From Cellulosimicrobium protaetiae (lineage in GTDB: Bacteria > Actinomycetota > Actinomycetes > Actinomycetales > Cellulomonadaceae), in contig NZ_CP052757.1 in the NCBI RefSeq assembly GCF_009708005.2, positions 4,154,001 through 4,218,000 on the forward strand: a DNA stretch of 64,000 nt, read 5' to 3'. Positions within the stretch are counted from its first letter, which is position 1. Every line of letters starts with the position of its first letter. Positions 34,162-42,742 of the stretch are shown here, piece after piece. The translations under genes and the position numbers were made by a program. The notes beneath the pieces were generated by a model, which did no database searches, was not told where the DNA came from, and saw only the letters and a program-made list of their open reading frames with translations.

Positions 34162-35208
34162 GTGCCCGGACCCACTCTGAGCGAGGTCGCGCGCGACGCC
34201 GGCGTCTCCCTCGCGACCGCCTCCCGCGCGATCAACGGGAGTGCGAACCGCACGGTGCGCCCCGACCTGCGGGAGCGGGTGCTCGCGTCGGCCCGCCGGC
34301 TCGGCTACTCGCCGGACCCGAGCGCGCAGGCCATGGCGCGCGGCCGCACGACGAGCGTGGGCCTCGTGGTGCACGACATCGCGGACCCGTACTTCTCGTC
34401 GCTCGCCGCGGGTGTCGCGGAGGCGGCCGACCGCGACGGTCTCATCGTCACGCTCACGAGCACGCGGCACTCGCCCAAGCGGGAGCGCGCGTTCGTCGAG
34501 CTCATGGACCGCCAGCGCGCCCGGGCGGTCGTGCTCGGCGGCGGACGGCTCGCGGAGGACGCCGACGGCGCGCTGCGGGGCGCGCTCGAGCGGTACCGCG
34601 CGTCGGGGGGCGGGGTCTCGCTCGTGGGCCAGCCGCTCGGCGACCTGCCCGCGGTGGAGATCGCCAACGCCGACGGCGCCGCGGACCTCGCGCGCGCCCT
34701 GCACGGCCTGGGCTACCGCGCGTTCGGCGTGCTCGCGGGCCCGGCAGGCCACCGCACCGCGCTCGACCGGGCGCGCGGCTTCACCGAGGCGCTGGCCGAC
34801 CTCGGGTCCCCCGTCCCCCCGGACGCGGTCGTCGAGTGCGCGTTCACGCGCGACGGCGGCCACGGCGGGATGCGCGACCTGCTCGACCGTCTGGGGTCGG
34901 GTTCGCTCGGCACGGGCACCCCGCCCGTCGCCGTCTTCGCGGTGAACGACGTCATGGCCGTCGGGGCGATGGCCGCCGCGCGCGAGGCGGGACTGCGCGT
35001 CCCCGAGGACGTCGCCGTGGCGGGCTTCGACGACATCGTGACGCTGCGCGACGTCACGCCGGGCCTGACGACGGTCCGCATCCCGCTCGCCGAGGTCGGG
35101 GAGCAGGCGCTCGCGCTGGCGCTCGCGGCGCCGGACGACGACGCCGAGCCCCGGCGGGTCGAGGTCCGCGGCGAGGTCGTCCTCCGCGAGTCCACGCCCC
35201 GGCTCTGA
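34162..35208 (+). CDS. LacI-family transcriptional regulator of the Gfo/DUF993 operon
   Basis: A 348-residue LacI/GalR repressor. The HTH is at residues 5-27 (LSEVARDAGVSLATASRAIN), followed by the hinge region, the effector domain (VGLVVHDIADPYFSSLAAGVAEAA) and the VAVAGFDDIVTLRDVTPGLTTVRIP C-terminal segment. GTG 34162 immediately precedes the HTH. It lies 124 bp upstream of the oxidoreductase operon on the same strand, and two palindromes of identical type lie in that operon's promoter, which makes it the probable repressor. The inducer should be the substrate or an intermediate of that pathway. Confidence 0.94.
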   Translation: MPGPTLSEVARDAGVSLATASRAINGSANRTVRPDLRERVLASARRLGYSPDPSAQAMARGRTTSVGLVVHDIADPYFSSLAAGVAEAADRDGLIVTLTSTRHSPKRERAFVELMDRQRARAVVLGGGRLAEDADGALRGALERYRASGGGVSLVGQPLGDLPAVEIANADGAADLARALHGLGYRAFGVLAGPAGHRTALDRARGFTEALADLGSPVPPDAVVECAFTRDGGHGGMRDLLDRLGSGSLGTGTPPVAVFAVNDVMAVGAMAAAREAGLRVPEDVAVAGFDDIVTLRDVTPGLTTVRIPLAEVGEQALALALAAPDDDAEPRRVEVRGEVVLRESTPRL

Positions 35209-35240
35209 CGCGCCGACGCAACCCTGACGACACGACGCTG

Positions 35241-35286
35241 TTGACGTCGGAAAGCGGTTCCCCTAGGCTCGCGGAAAGCGCATTCC
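35241..35286 (+). promoter_or_regulatory. Promoter with two LacI-type operators ahead of the Gfo/DUF993 operon
   Basis: TTGACG (35241-35246), 17-base spacer, TAGGCT (35264-35269) is a near-ideal housekeeping promoter. GGAAAGCGGTTCCC (35249-35262) fills the spacer and GGAAAGCGCATTCC (35273-35286) covers the expected start of transcription. Both are LacI-family palindromes (GGAA-x-GCG-x-TTCC) 24 bp apart, a layout that allows complete repression. Confidence 0.82.
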
Positions 35287-35332
35287 GCGACCGGCAGATC
35301 GCCGGACGCCCGACCGACGACGGAGCCGATCG

Positions 35333-36499
35333 ATGACCACCACCCGAACCCTGCGGATCGCGATGAACGGCGTGACCGGCCGCATGGGGTACCGCCAGCA
35401 CCTCGTCCGCTCGATCCTGCCGATCCGCGAGCAGGGCGGCGTCGAGCTCCCCGACGGCACGCGCCTCCAGGTCGAGCCGGTGCTCGTCGGGCGCAACGAG
35501 ACCAAGCTCCGCGAGCTCGCCGCGCAGCACGACGTCGAGCACTGGACCACCGACCTCGACGGCGCGATCGTCGACCCGGCGACCGACGTCGTCTTCGACG
35601 CCTCGATGACCGCGCTGCGCGCCAAGACGCTCACCAAGGCGATGCAGGCCGGCAAGCACGTGTACACCGAGAAGCCGACGGCCGAGACCCTCGCCGAGGC
35701 GATCGACCTCGCGCGGCTGCGCGAGGAGACCGGGGTGACCGCCGGCGTCGTGCACGACAAGCTCTACCTGCCCGGCCTCGTCAAGCTCCGCCGCCTCGTC
35801 GACGAGGGCTTCTTCGGCCGCATCCTGTCCCTGCGCGGCGAGTTCGGCTACTGGGTGTTCGAGGGCGACCACCAGGCCGCGCAGCGCCCCTCGTGGAACT
35901 ACCGGACCGAGGACGGCGGCGGCATGACGACCGACATGTTCTGCCACTGGAACTACGTGCTCGAGGGCATCCTCGGGTCCGTCAGGACCGTCACCGCGCA
36001 GACCACGACCCACATCCCCACGCGCTGGGACGAGCAGGGCCGGGAGTACGCCGCGACCGCCGACGACGCCGCGTACGGGATCTTCGAGGTCGAGACCCCG
36101 GGCGGAGACCCGGTCGTCGCGCAGATCAACTCGTCCTGGGCCGTGCGCGTCTACCGCGACGAGCTCGTCGAGTTCCAGGTGGACGGGACGCACGGCTCCG
36201 CGGTCGCCGGGCTGCGCCGGTGCGTCGCGCAGCAGCGCGCCCACACCCCCAAGCCCGTCTGGAACCCGGACCTGCCCGTCACGGAGCCGTTCCGCGACCA
36301 GTGGCTCGAGGTGCCCGCGAACGCCGACCTCGACAACGGCTTCAAGGCGCAGTGGGAGGAGTTCCTGCGCGACGTCGCCGCCGGCCGCCCGCACCGGTAC
36401 GACCTCCTCTCCGCCGCGCGCGGCGTCCAGCTCGCGGAGCTCGGCCTGCGTTCGTCGGCCGAGGGCCGCCGCCTCGACGTCCCGGAGATCGCGCTGTGA
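35333..36499 (+). CDS. Gfo/Idh/MocA-family oxidoreductase
   Basis: A 388-residue NAD(P)-dependent sugar dehydrogenase of the Gfo/Idh/MocA family. The Rossmann N-domain (IAMNGVTGRMGYRQHL, with a G-x-x-G-x-x-G type loop) leads to the family motif EKP at 113-115 (GKHVYTEKPTAE). The C-terminal substrate domain contains GEFGYWVFEGDHQAAQRPSWNYRTEDGGGM and DMFCHWNYVLEGILG with a likely active His. It would oxidise a sugar hydroxyl, often at C3. The unusual 'MNGVTGRMGYRQHL' start and the length distinguish it from the other Gfo/Idh gene at 51615. ATG 35333; stop overlaps the DUF993 GTG. First gene of a three-gene operon. Confidence 0.93.
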   Translation: MTTTRTLRIAMNGVTGRMGYRQHLVRSILPIREQGGVELPDGTRLQVEPVLVGRNETKLRELAAQHDVEHWTTDLDGAIVDPATDVVFDASMTALRAKTLTKAMQAGKHVYTEKPTAETLAEAIDLARLREETGVTAGVVHDKLYLPGLVKLRRLVDEGFFGRILSLRGEFGYWVFEGDHQAAQRPSWNYRTEDGGGMTTDMFCHWNYVLEGILGSVRTVTAQTTTHIPTRWDEQGREYAATADDAAYGIFEVETPGGDPVVAQINSSWAVRVYRDELVEFQVDGTHGSAVAGLRRCVAQQRAHTPKPVWNPDLPVTEPFRDQWLEVPANADLDNGFKAQWEEFLRDVAAGRPHRYDLLSAARGVQLAELGLRSSAEGRRLDVPEIAL

Positions 36500-37815
36500 G
36501 CGCGCCCGCCGCGGCGCCCCGGGCCGCCGCCCCGTCGCTCCCCGGCGCGCGCGAGCTGCGCGACCGGGACGGCAGCGGCGCCGTCGTGCGCCTGCCCCGC
36601 TTCGCCGACGACGGCCGCGTCGCCGGGACCGAGATGCGCGAGCTGCTCGTGCCCGGTCCCTGGACGACGCCGTCCGCGCCCTTCACGTCGCGCGTCGCCT
36701 TCGCGGCCGCGCACGTCGTGCCGCAGGTGGGCGCGGAGAACGTGCCCGGGGCGCCCGCCGTCGTCGACTGGGACACCACGCTCGCCTACCGGCACCGGCT
36801 CTGGGAGCACGGGCTCGGCGTCGCCGACGCGATGGACACCGCGCAGCGCGGCATGGGACTCGACTGGGCCGCGACGCAGGAGCTCGTGCGGCGCTCGGCC
36901 GCCGAGGCGCGGACGGTCGGCGGCCGGGTCGCGTGCGGCGCGGGCACGGACCAGCTCGACCCCGCCGTCGTCGCGGGCTGGGAGCCGGGCGACCCCGCTG
37001 CGCTCGCCGCCGTCACCGACGCGTACCGCGAGCAGGTGCGCGTGGTCCAGGACGCGGGCGCCCAGGTGATCGTCATGGCGTCGCGCGCGCTCGCCCGGGT
37101 CGCCCGCTCCCCCGAGGAGTACGCGCGCGTGTACGACGCCGTGCTCGCCGAGGCCGACGCGCCCGTGATCCTGCACTGGCTCGGCACCATGTTCGACCCC
37201 GCGCTCGCCGGGTACTGGGGCACGGGCGACGACGTCGCCGCGGCCACCGACGTGTTCGTCGACCTGGTCCGCGCGCACCAGGGGCGCGTCGACGGCGTGA
37301 AGGTCTCGCTGCTCGACGCCGAGCACGAGAAGGAACTGCGGGCCCGCCTCGCGGCGCTCGACCCGGGTGACGGCCCCGGCGCGCCCGGTCCCGTGCGCCT
37401 CTACACGGGCGACGACTTCAACTACCCCGAGCTCGTGGTCGGCGACGGCCGCGCGCACTCGGACGCGTTGCTCGGCATCTTCGCCGCCATCTACCCCGCC
37501 GCGTCGACGGCGCTCGGCGCGCTCGACGCCGGGCACCCCGACCGCGCGCACGCGATCCTCGCGTCGACCGAGGCCCTGGGACGCCACGTGTTCGCCGCAC
37601 CGACGTACTACTACAAGACGGGGATCGCGTTCCTGTCCTGGCTGAACGGCACGCAGCCCGCGTTCCAGATGGTCGGCGGGCTCCAGTCCGGGCGCTCGGT
37701 CGCGCACCTCGTCGCGCTCGTCCGGCTCGCGGACCGGGCCGGGCTCCTGCTCGACCCGGACCTCGCCGCACGCCGCGCGCGCGCGTTCCTCGAGGCGAAC
37801 GGGGCAGCGGCGTGA
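36496..37815 (+). CDS. DUF993 protein (dihydrodipicolinate synthase-like TIM barrel)
   Basis: A 439-residue protein of the DUF993 family, annotated in databases as dihydrodipicolinate-synthase-like. Family marks: WDTTLAYRHRLWEHGLGVADAMDTAQRG, ELVRRSAAEAR, ILHWLGTMFDPALAGYWG, VDGVKVSLLD (the Lys in a TIM-barrel strand where Schiff-base Lys of DHDPS enzymes lies), YTGDDFNYPELVVGD and YYYKTGIAFLSWLNGTQPAF. Aldolase-type cleavage of a keto-sugar is an inference from fold and context. GTG 36496 overlaps the upstream TGA; its own TGA overlaps the next GTG. No biochemical function is established for this family to my knowledge. Confidence 0.9.
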   Translation: MSAPAAAPRAAAPSLPGARELRDRDGSGAVVRLPRFADDGRVAGTEMRELLVPGPWTTPSAPFTSRVAFAAAHVVPQVGAENVPGAPAVVDWDTTLAYRHRLWEHGLGVADAMDTAQRGMGLDWAATQELVRRSAAEARTVGGRVACGAGTDQLDPAVVAGWEPGDPAALAAVTDAYREQVRVVQDAGAQVIVMASRALARVARSPEEYARVYDAVLAEADAPVILHWLGTMFDPALAGYWGTGDDVAAATDVFVDLVRAHQGRVDGVKVSLLDAEHEKELRARLAALDPGDGPGAPGPVRLYTGDDFNYPELVVGDGRAHSDALLGIFAAIYPAASTALGALDAGHPDRAHAILASTEALGRHVFAAPTYYYKTGIAFLSWLNGTQPAFQMVGGLQSGRSVAHLVALVRLADRAGLLLDPDLAARRARAFLEANGAAA

Positions 37816-38714
37816 CCGCCGCGGCGCCTGACCTCTCGCGCTGCTCGCTCAACACCGCGACGGTCAAGCGCGCGACGATCGAGGAGGCGGTCGCGCTCGC
37901 CGCGGAGGCGGGCTACGGGGCCGTCGGGTTGTGGCGCGACCGGGTCCAGGAGATCGGCGCCGAGCGGGCCGCGAAGGTCGTCGCCGACGCCGGGCTGCGC
38001 GTGTCGTCGCTGTGCCGGGGCGGGTTCCTCACCGCGACCGGCGCGAACGACGTCGCCGCGGCGCTCGACGACAACCGGCGCGCGATCGAGGAGGCGGCCA
38101 CGGTCGGGACGCGCGAGCTCGTGCTCGTCGTCGGCGGGCTCCCGGCGAACGGCACGCCCGGGCAGGGGCCGCGGCCCGACGCCGGCCCGGCCGACCGCGA
38201 CGTCGTCGCGGCTCGCGGGCGCGTCGCCGACCGGCTCGCCGACCTCGCGCCGTTCGCCGCGGACCACGGCGTGCGGCTCGTGCTGGAGGCGCTGCACCCG
38301 ATCTTCGCGGCGGACCGCGCGGTGCTCTCCACGCTCGGCCAGGCGCTCGACCTGGCCGCACCGTTCGACCCTGCGGTCGTCGGCGTGGTCGTGGACACCT
38401 ACCACGTGTGGTGGGACCCGGACCTGCGGTCGAGCGTCACGCGCGCCGGGGCCGAGGGTCGGCTCGCGGGGTACCAGGTGTGCGACTGGATCCTGCCCCT
38501 GGCCCCCGACCCGCTCCTCTCGCGCGGCTACGTGGGCGACGGCTACGTCGACTTCGCGACCATCACCCGGTGGGTCGCCGAGGCCGGGTACGTCGGCGAC
38601 GTCGAGACCGAGATCTTCCACCAGGAGGTCTGGGACGACGAGCCCCGGACCGTCGTCGCGACCGTGGCGGACCGCTACGCCCGCCACGTGCTGCCCCACC
38701 TGATCCCGGCCTGA
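37812..38714 (+). CDS. Sugar phosphate isomerase/epimerase-family TIM-barrel protein
   Basis: A 300-residue AP-endonuclease-2-like TIM barrel. Features: CSLNTATVKRATIEEAVALAAEAGYGAVGLWRDRVQE, VLVVGGLPA, LEALHPIFAADRAVLSTL with the first metal-ligand Glu, VVDTYHVWWDPDL with Asp and His ligands, and VGDVETEIFHQEVWDDEP with the last Glu. Metal-dependent isomerisation, epimerisation, dehydration or beta-elimination of a keto-sugar is the family range. GTG 37812 overlaps the upstream stop, so all three proteins are made in step. A strong hairpin ends the operon at about 38885. Confidence 0.92.
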   Translation: MTAAAPDLSRCSLNTATVKRATIEEAVALAAEAGYGAVGLWRDRVQEIGAERAAKVVADAGLRVSSLCRGGFLTATGANDVAAALDDNRRAIEEAATVGTRELVLVVGGLPANGTPGQGPRPDAGPADRDVVAARGRVADRLADLAPFAADHGVRLVLEALHPIFAADRAVLSTLGQALDLAAPFDPAVVGVVVDTYHVWWDPDLRSSVTRAGAEGRLAGYQVCDWILPLAPDPLLSRGYVGDGYVDFATITRWVAEAGYVGDVETEIFHQEVWDDEPRTVVATVADRYARHVLPHLIPA

Positions 38715-38836
38715 CCTCGGCCTGACCTCGGTCTGCCCTCGGCCGGCCCCGGCACCGACGAGGGCCGGACGACGGCCCGTTCGCCGTCCGGTGCACCGGA
38801 CCCCGCACGACCGGACGGCGTCCCGGTCCACCCACC

Positions 38837-38885
38837 ACAGCCCGTGCGCTGCTCGGCACCCTCCCGCCGAGCGGCGCACGGGCTG
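38837..38885 (+). terminator. Terminator hairpin of the Gfo/DUF993 operon
   Basis: AGCCCGTGCGCTGCTCGG near 38837-38854 pairs with CCGAGCGGCGCACGGGCT near 38868-38885 with a single G-T wobble and a loop of 12-13 bases. It lies about 120 bp after the isomerase stop and before the copper ATPase promoter. No T-run. Confidence 0.6.
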
Positions 38886-38918
38886 TCGTGCGCCGTGGGC
38901 CGCGACACCCCCGGGGGG

Positions 38919-38976
38919 TTGACGAAACGGACATGGAGGTGCATGATCGTGAGCAGAGCATACCCCCTAGGGGTAT
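38919..38976 (+). promoter_or_regulatory. Promoter with CsoR-like copper operator
   Basis: TTGACG (38919-38924) and CATGAT (38942-38947), spacer 17, form a plausible promoter. Thirteen bases further on, ATACCCCCTAGGGGTAT (38960-38976) is a near-palindrome of the type bound by CsoR-family repressors (TACCCC / GGGGTA). It ends five bases before the GGAGG site of the ATPase gene, so a bound repressor would block transcription until Cu(I) arrives. No csoR gene is in the window. Confidence 0.8.
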
Positions 38977-38991
38977 CTGGAAGGAGGAACG

Positions 38992-41292
38992 GTGGACCAC
39001 CGTACGGAGCACGACCACGGGCACCAGCCCGGTCCGGACGCCGGCGACGCGCACCGGTCGCACGCGCACCATGCCGAGCGCACCGCGCACGCAGCGACCG
39101 CTGCGCACGCGGGGCACGACCACGCGAGCCACGACACCGCCGCGCACGGTCACGACGCGCACGACATGCCCGGGTACGAGAAGTCCGGCCACGAGACGTC
39201 CGGCCACGACGCGCACGCCGGGCACGACATGTCCGGCCACGGCGGCCACGGCGACCACGTCGGCCAGTTCCGCCGCCTCTTCTGGATCATGCTCGTGCTC
39301 GCCGTCCCGACGGTCGCGCTGAACCCCATGTTCGCGATGCTCCTCGGCTACGACCTGCCCGACGCCACGTGGGCGTCGTGGGTGTCCCCCGTGCTCGGCA
39401 CCGTGATCTACCTCTGGGGCGGGCGCCCGTTCCTCAGCGGTGCCGTGAGCGAGCTACGGAGCCGCAAGCCCGGGATGATGACGCTCATCTCGCTCGCGAT
39501 CACGGTCGCGTTCGTGTCGTCGCTCGGTGCGAGCCTCGGGCTGCTCGCGCACGAGCTCGACGTGTGGTGGGAGCTCGCGCTCCTCGTCGTCATCATGCTG
39601 CTCGGCCACTGGCTCGAGATGCGCTCCCTCGCGCAGACCGCGTCGGCGCTCGACTCGCTCGCCGCGCTCCTGCCGGACGAGGCGGCGCGCGTCGCCGAGG
39701 ACGGGACGGTCACGACCGTCGCGCCGACCGACCTGCGCGTGGGCGACCTGGTCGTCGTCCGCCCGGGCGGGCGCGTGCCCGCCGACGGCGAGGTCGCGTC
39801 GGGGTCCGCGGACGTCGACGAGTCGATGATCACCGGTGAGTCGCGGCCCGTGCGCCGCACCGTCGGCGACGCGGTCGTCGCCGGGACCGTCGCGACGGAC
39901 GACGCGCTGCGCGTGCGGATCACGGCCGTCGGCGAGGACACCGCGCTCGCGGGCATCCAGCGGCTCGTCGCCGACGCCCAGGCGTCCTCGACCAAGACGC
40001 AGCGCCTCGCCGACCGCGCCGCGGGCTGGCTGTTCTGGTACGCGCTCGGCGCGGCCGCCCTGACCATCGCCCTGTGGCTCGTCTTCGGGACGCCGGAGCA
40101 GGCGCTCATCCGCGCGATCACCGTGCTCGTCATCGCGTGCCCCCACGCCCTCGGCCTGGCGATCCCGCTCGTCGTGTCGCTCTCGACCGAGCGGGCCGCG
40201 AAGGCCGGCGTCCTGGTCAAGGACCGCCTCGCGCTCGAGCGCATGCGCACGGTGGACACGGTCCTGTTCGACAAGACCGGGACGCTCACGGCGGGCGAGC
40301 CCGTCGTCGCGCACCTGGCCACCGCGGGCGGCACGACCGAGGACGAGCTCCTCGCCCTCGCTGCCGCAGCCGAGGCCGACAGCCAGCACCCGCTCGCACG
40401 GGCGATCGTCGACCGTGCGGCCGAGCGCGAGATCGAGGTCCCGCAGGCGACCGGCTTCCGCTCGCTCACCGCGGTCGGGGTCGAGGCGACCGTGCCGACG
40501 CCGCAGGGCGCACGCCGCGTCGCCGTCGGTGGCCCCGCGCTCCTGCGCGAGCGCGGCCTCGACCCGCTGCCCGACGCCGACGCGTGGGCGCACGACGGCG
40601 CGACCGTCCTGCACGTGGTGGTCTCGCCCGAGCCGGGCCCCGGTCCCCACGATGACGAGCACGGTCACGAGCACGGCCACGCGGCCGGCGAGGTCGTGGG
40701 CGCGTTCGCCCTCGCGGACGCGATCCGCCCCGAGTCGCGCGAGGCGGTCGACGCCCTGCACCGCCGCGGCATCAAGGTCGTCATGATCACGGGCGACGCC
40801 GAGCCCGTCGCCCGCGCGGTCGGGCGCGAGCTGGGCATCGACCAGGTGTTCGCGGGCGTGCGCCCGGAGGACAAGGACGCGAAGGTCGCCGAGCTCCAGC
40901 ACGACGGGCGCGTCGTCGCGATGGTCGGCGACGGCGTCAACGACGCCCCGGCGCTCGCGCAGGCGGACGTCGGCATCGCGATCGGCGCGGGCACGGACGT
41001 CGCCATCGCGTCGGCCGGGGTGATCCTCGCGAGCTCCGACCCGCGCGCGGTGCTGTCGATCATCGAGCTGTCGCACGCCTCGTACCGCAAGATGCAGCAG
41101 AACCTGTGGTGGGCCGCGGGCTACAACATCGCGGCGGTGCCGCTCGCGGCGGGCGTGCTCGCCCCCGTCGGGTTCGTCATGCCGATGGCGGTGGGCGCCA
41201 TCCTCATGTCCGCCTCGACGGTCATCGTGGCGCTCAACGCGCAGCTCCTGCGCCGGACCGACCTCGACCCGGCCCACCTCGCATCCCGCTGA
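38992..41292 (+). CDS. P1B-type metal-transporting ATPase, copper type (CopB-like)
   Basis: A 766-residue cation pump. The first 90 residues are extraordinarily rich in His, Asp, Gly and Ala (repeating GHD, SGH, AGHD) and replace the usual CxxC heavy-metal domain. The transmembrane metal site is C383-P384-H385 (IACPHALGLAIP), the class seen in CopB-type P1B-3 pumps, rather than CPC. The actuator TGES (MITGESRPV), phosphorylation site DKTGT (D427), HP motif (QHPLARA) and GDGVNDAPAL hinge are intact. A second short His-rich loop (HDDEHGHEHGH) lies in the nucleotide domain. Export of Cu(I)/Cu(II) is likely. GTG 38992 follows AAGGAGG. Control by a CsoR-like repressor is suggested by the palindrome upstream. 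Confidence 0.94.
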   Translation: MDHRTEHDHGHQPGPDAGDAHRSHAHHAERTAHAATAAHAGHDHASHDTAAHGHDAHDMPGYEKSGHETSGHDAHAGHDMSGHGGHGDHVGQFRRLFWIMLVLAVPTVALNPMFAMLLGYDLPDATWASWVSPVLGTVIYLWGGRPFLSGAVSELRSRKPGMMTLISLAITVAFVSSLGASLGLLAHELDVWWELALLVVIMLLGHWLEMRSLAQTASALDSLAALLPDEAARVAEDGTVTTVAPTDLRVGDLVVVRPGGRVPADGEVASGSADVDESMITGESRPVRRTVGDAVVAGTVATDDALRVRITAVGEDTALAGIQRLVADAQASSTKTQRLADRAAGWLFWYALGAAALTIALWLVFGTPEQALIRAITVLVIACPHALGLAIPLVVSLSTERAAKAGVLVKDRLALERMRTVDTVLFDKTGTLTAGEPVVAHLATAGGTTEDELLALAAAAEADSQHPLARAIVDRAAEREIEVPQATGFRSLTAVGVEATVPTPQGARRVAVGGPALLRERGLDPLPDADAWAHDGATVLHVVVSPEPGPGPHDDEHGHEHGHAAGEVVGAFALADAIRPESREAVDALHRRGIKVVMITGDAEPVARAVGRELGIDQVFAGVRPEDKDAKVAELQHDGRVVAMVGDGVNDAPALAQADVGIAIGAGTDVAIASAGVILASSDPRAVLSIIELSHASYRKMQQNLWWAAGYNIAAVPLAAGVLAPVGFVMPMAVGAILMSASTVIVALNAQLLRRTDLDPAHLASR

Positions 41293-41330
41293 CCCCTCCA
41301 CCACCGTCCCCACCCCCGCCGAACACGTCT

Positions 41331-41363
41331 TGAGGGACGGAAAGGGCCGTTCGACGACCCTCA
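41331..41363 (+). terminator. Possible terminator after the copper ATPase gene
   Basis: TGAGGGACG (41331-41339) and CGACCCTCA (41355-41363) pair except for one A-A mismatch, with an AAAGGGCCGTT loop. It lies 39 bp beyond the ATPase stop. Confidence 0.4.
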
Positions 41364-41415
41364 GGTCGTGCTCGACCGCGGGCGAGGTCGTGGTCGGCTG
41401 CGAGAGACTGGGCCG

Positions 41416-42012
41416 GTGACCACGCCGAACCCCGTCCGGCCCGTCGCCGGCGTCCTGCTCACGCCGGGCGCCGGCGCGAGCCGTGACCACCGCGCGCTCG
41501 TCGCGATCGACGACGCGCTCGGGGCGCTCGACCCGCCGGTGCCCGTGCGGCGCGTCGACTTCCCGTACCGGACCGCGGGCAAGCGGATGCCCGACCGCCC
41601 GCCCGTCGCGATCGCCCACGTGCGCGCCGAGGCCGAGGCGTTCGCCGCCCAGCTCGGCACGACGACGGACCGCCTCGTGCTCGGCGGTCGCTCGTACGGC
41701 GGGCGCATGTGCTCGATGGCCGTCGCCGAGGGGCTGCCCGCCGCCGGGCTCGCGCTCGTCAGCTACCCGCTCCACCCGCCCGGGAAGCCCGAGCGCCTGC
41801 GCACCGAGCACTTCCCGGACCTCCGCGTGCCCGTGCTCCTCGTCTCGGGGCGCACCGACCCGTTCGCGACGCCCGACGAGCTCACCGAGCACACCGCCGC
41901 GATCCCCGGTCCGGTCACGCGCGTCGAGCTGCCCGGTGCGCACGACCTCAAGGGCCAGGACGCGGCGGTGTGCGACGCGCTCGTCGCGTGGCTCACGACG
42001 CTCAGCGCCTGA
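41416..42012 (+). CDS. Alpha/beta hydrolase, KANL3/Tex30 (dienelactone hydrolase-like) family
   Basis: A 198-residue compact alpha/beta hydrolase. The nucleophile elbow is GRSYGGRM with Ser93; the acid (TDPFATPDEL, Asp about 155) and His (GAHDLKG) follow, giving a complete triad. The LLTPGAGASRDHRALVAIDDAL start carries the oxyanion-hole loop. The KANL3/Tex30-type proteins have no established substrate in bacteria. GTG 41416 is used; an in-frame extension upstream would add 16 Arg-rich residues without a ribosome site. It converges with the Erm-like gene. Confidence 0.86.
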   Translation: MTTPNPVRPVAGVLLTPGAGASRDHRALVAIDDALGALDPPVPVRRVDFPYRTAGKRMPDRPPVAIAHVRAEAEAFAAQLGTTTDRLVLGGRSYGGRMCSMAVAEGLPAAGLALVSYPLHPPGKPERLRTEHFPDLRVPVLLVSGRTDPFATPDELTEHTAAIPGPVTRVELPGAHDLKGQDAAVCDALVAWLTTLSA

Positions 42013-42031
42013 CGGCTCGCGGCGCCGGCCG

Positions 42032-42574
42032 TCAGCGCCGCCCGCGCCGGACACGGAGCACGGCCGCGTCGACACGTGGCGGCGGCCGGAACGCCGACCG
42101 CGGCACGGCCCGCCCGACCTCGACGGCCCAGCGCCGTGCGGCGCGCCCCGCCGTGCCCTCGCCCGCGACGATGCGCCGCGCCGCCTGGCGCTGCACGACG
42201 ACGTCCGCCGCCACGAGCGCGGAGCCCCGCGCGAGCACGCGGGCGAGCAAGGGCGACGTCAGGGCGAACGGCGGGTTCGCGACGACGCGGAACGGGCGCC
42301 GCGGCAGGCGCAGGTCGGCGAGGTCGACCTCGAGGACCGTCACGTCGGCGTCGGCGAACCGCTCGCGCAGGGCGCGGGCCCGCCGCGGGTGCAGCTCGAC
42401 GGCGAGGACGCGCGCGCCCGCCGCGACGAGGTGACGCGTGAGGGCGCCGTCCCCGGCCCCGAGGTCGAGGACGAGCTGGCCGGGACGCACCCCGGCGTCG
42501 TCGACCACGCGCGCCGCGTGCTCAGTCGTGAGCGGGTGCCAGCCCCACTCGCGTCGCGTGCCCGGCCCGGCCAC
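42032..42574 (-). CDS. Short rRNA adenine N6-methyltransferase of the Erm/KsgA family
   Basis: A 180-residue methyltransferase. SAM motif LVLDLGAGDGALTRHL (about 34-49), acidic loop AVELHPRRARALRERF (Glu binding the ribose), VLEVDLADLRLP and catalytic N-P-P-F (ANPPFALTSPLL) identify the rRNA N6-adenine dimethylase family. The usual C-terminal helical domain is nearly absent, so it is about 60-80 residues shorter than typical Erm. Short forms in actinobacteria are annotated as Erm and may confer macrolide-lincosamide-streptogramin resistance by methylating 23S A2058. No leader peptide or attenuator is visible upstream of GTG 42574, so expression is probably not drug-inducible in the classical way. 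A genuine KsgA is expected elsewhere. Confidence 0.82.
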   Translation of the reverse strand: MAGPGTRREWGWHPLTTEHAARVVDDAGVRPGQLVLDLGAGDGALTRHLVAAGARVLAVELHPRRARALRERFADADVTVLEVDLADLRLPRRPFRVVANPPFALTSPLLARVLARGSALVAADVVVQRQAARRIVAGEGTAGRAARRWAVEVGRAVPRSAFRPPPRVDAAVLRVRRGRR

Positions 42575-42742
42575 GACGCACCGCCGTCAGGAAGAGCATG
42601 GCGGCCACGCTAGGACGGCGGGACGTCTCCGTCGAGCGATTTGTCCGGGCTCGTGACGGGTCTCTCCCACGCCTTTCCGAGGGCGCGCCGGGACTGCGTA
42701 CGATGTGCCGCGGACCACGCCCGAGCCGAGCCGGAGGTGATG

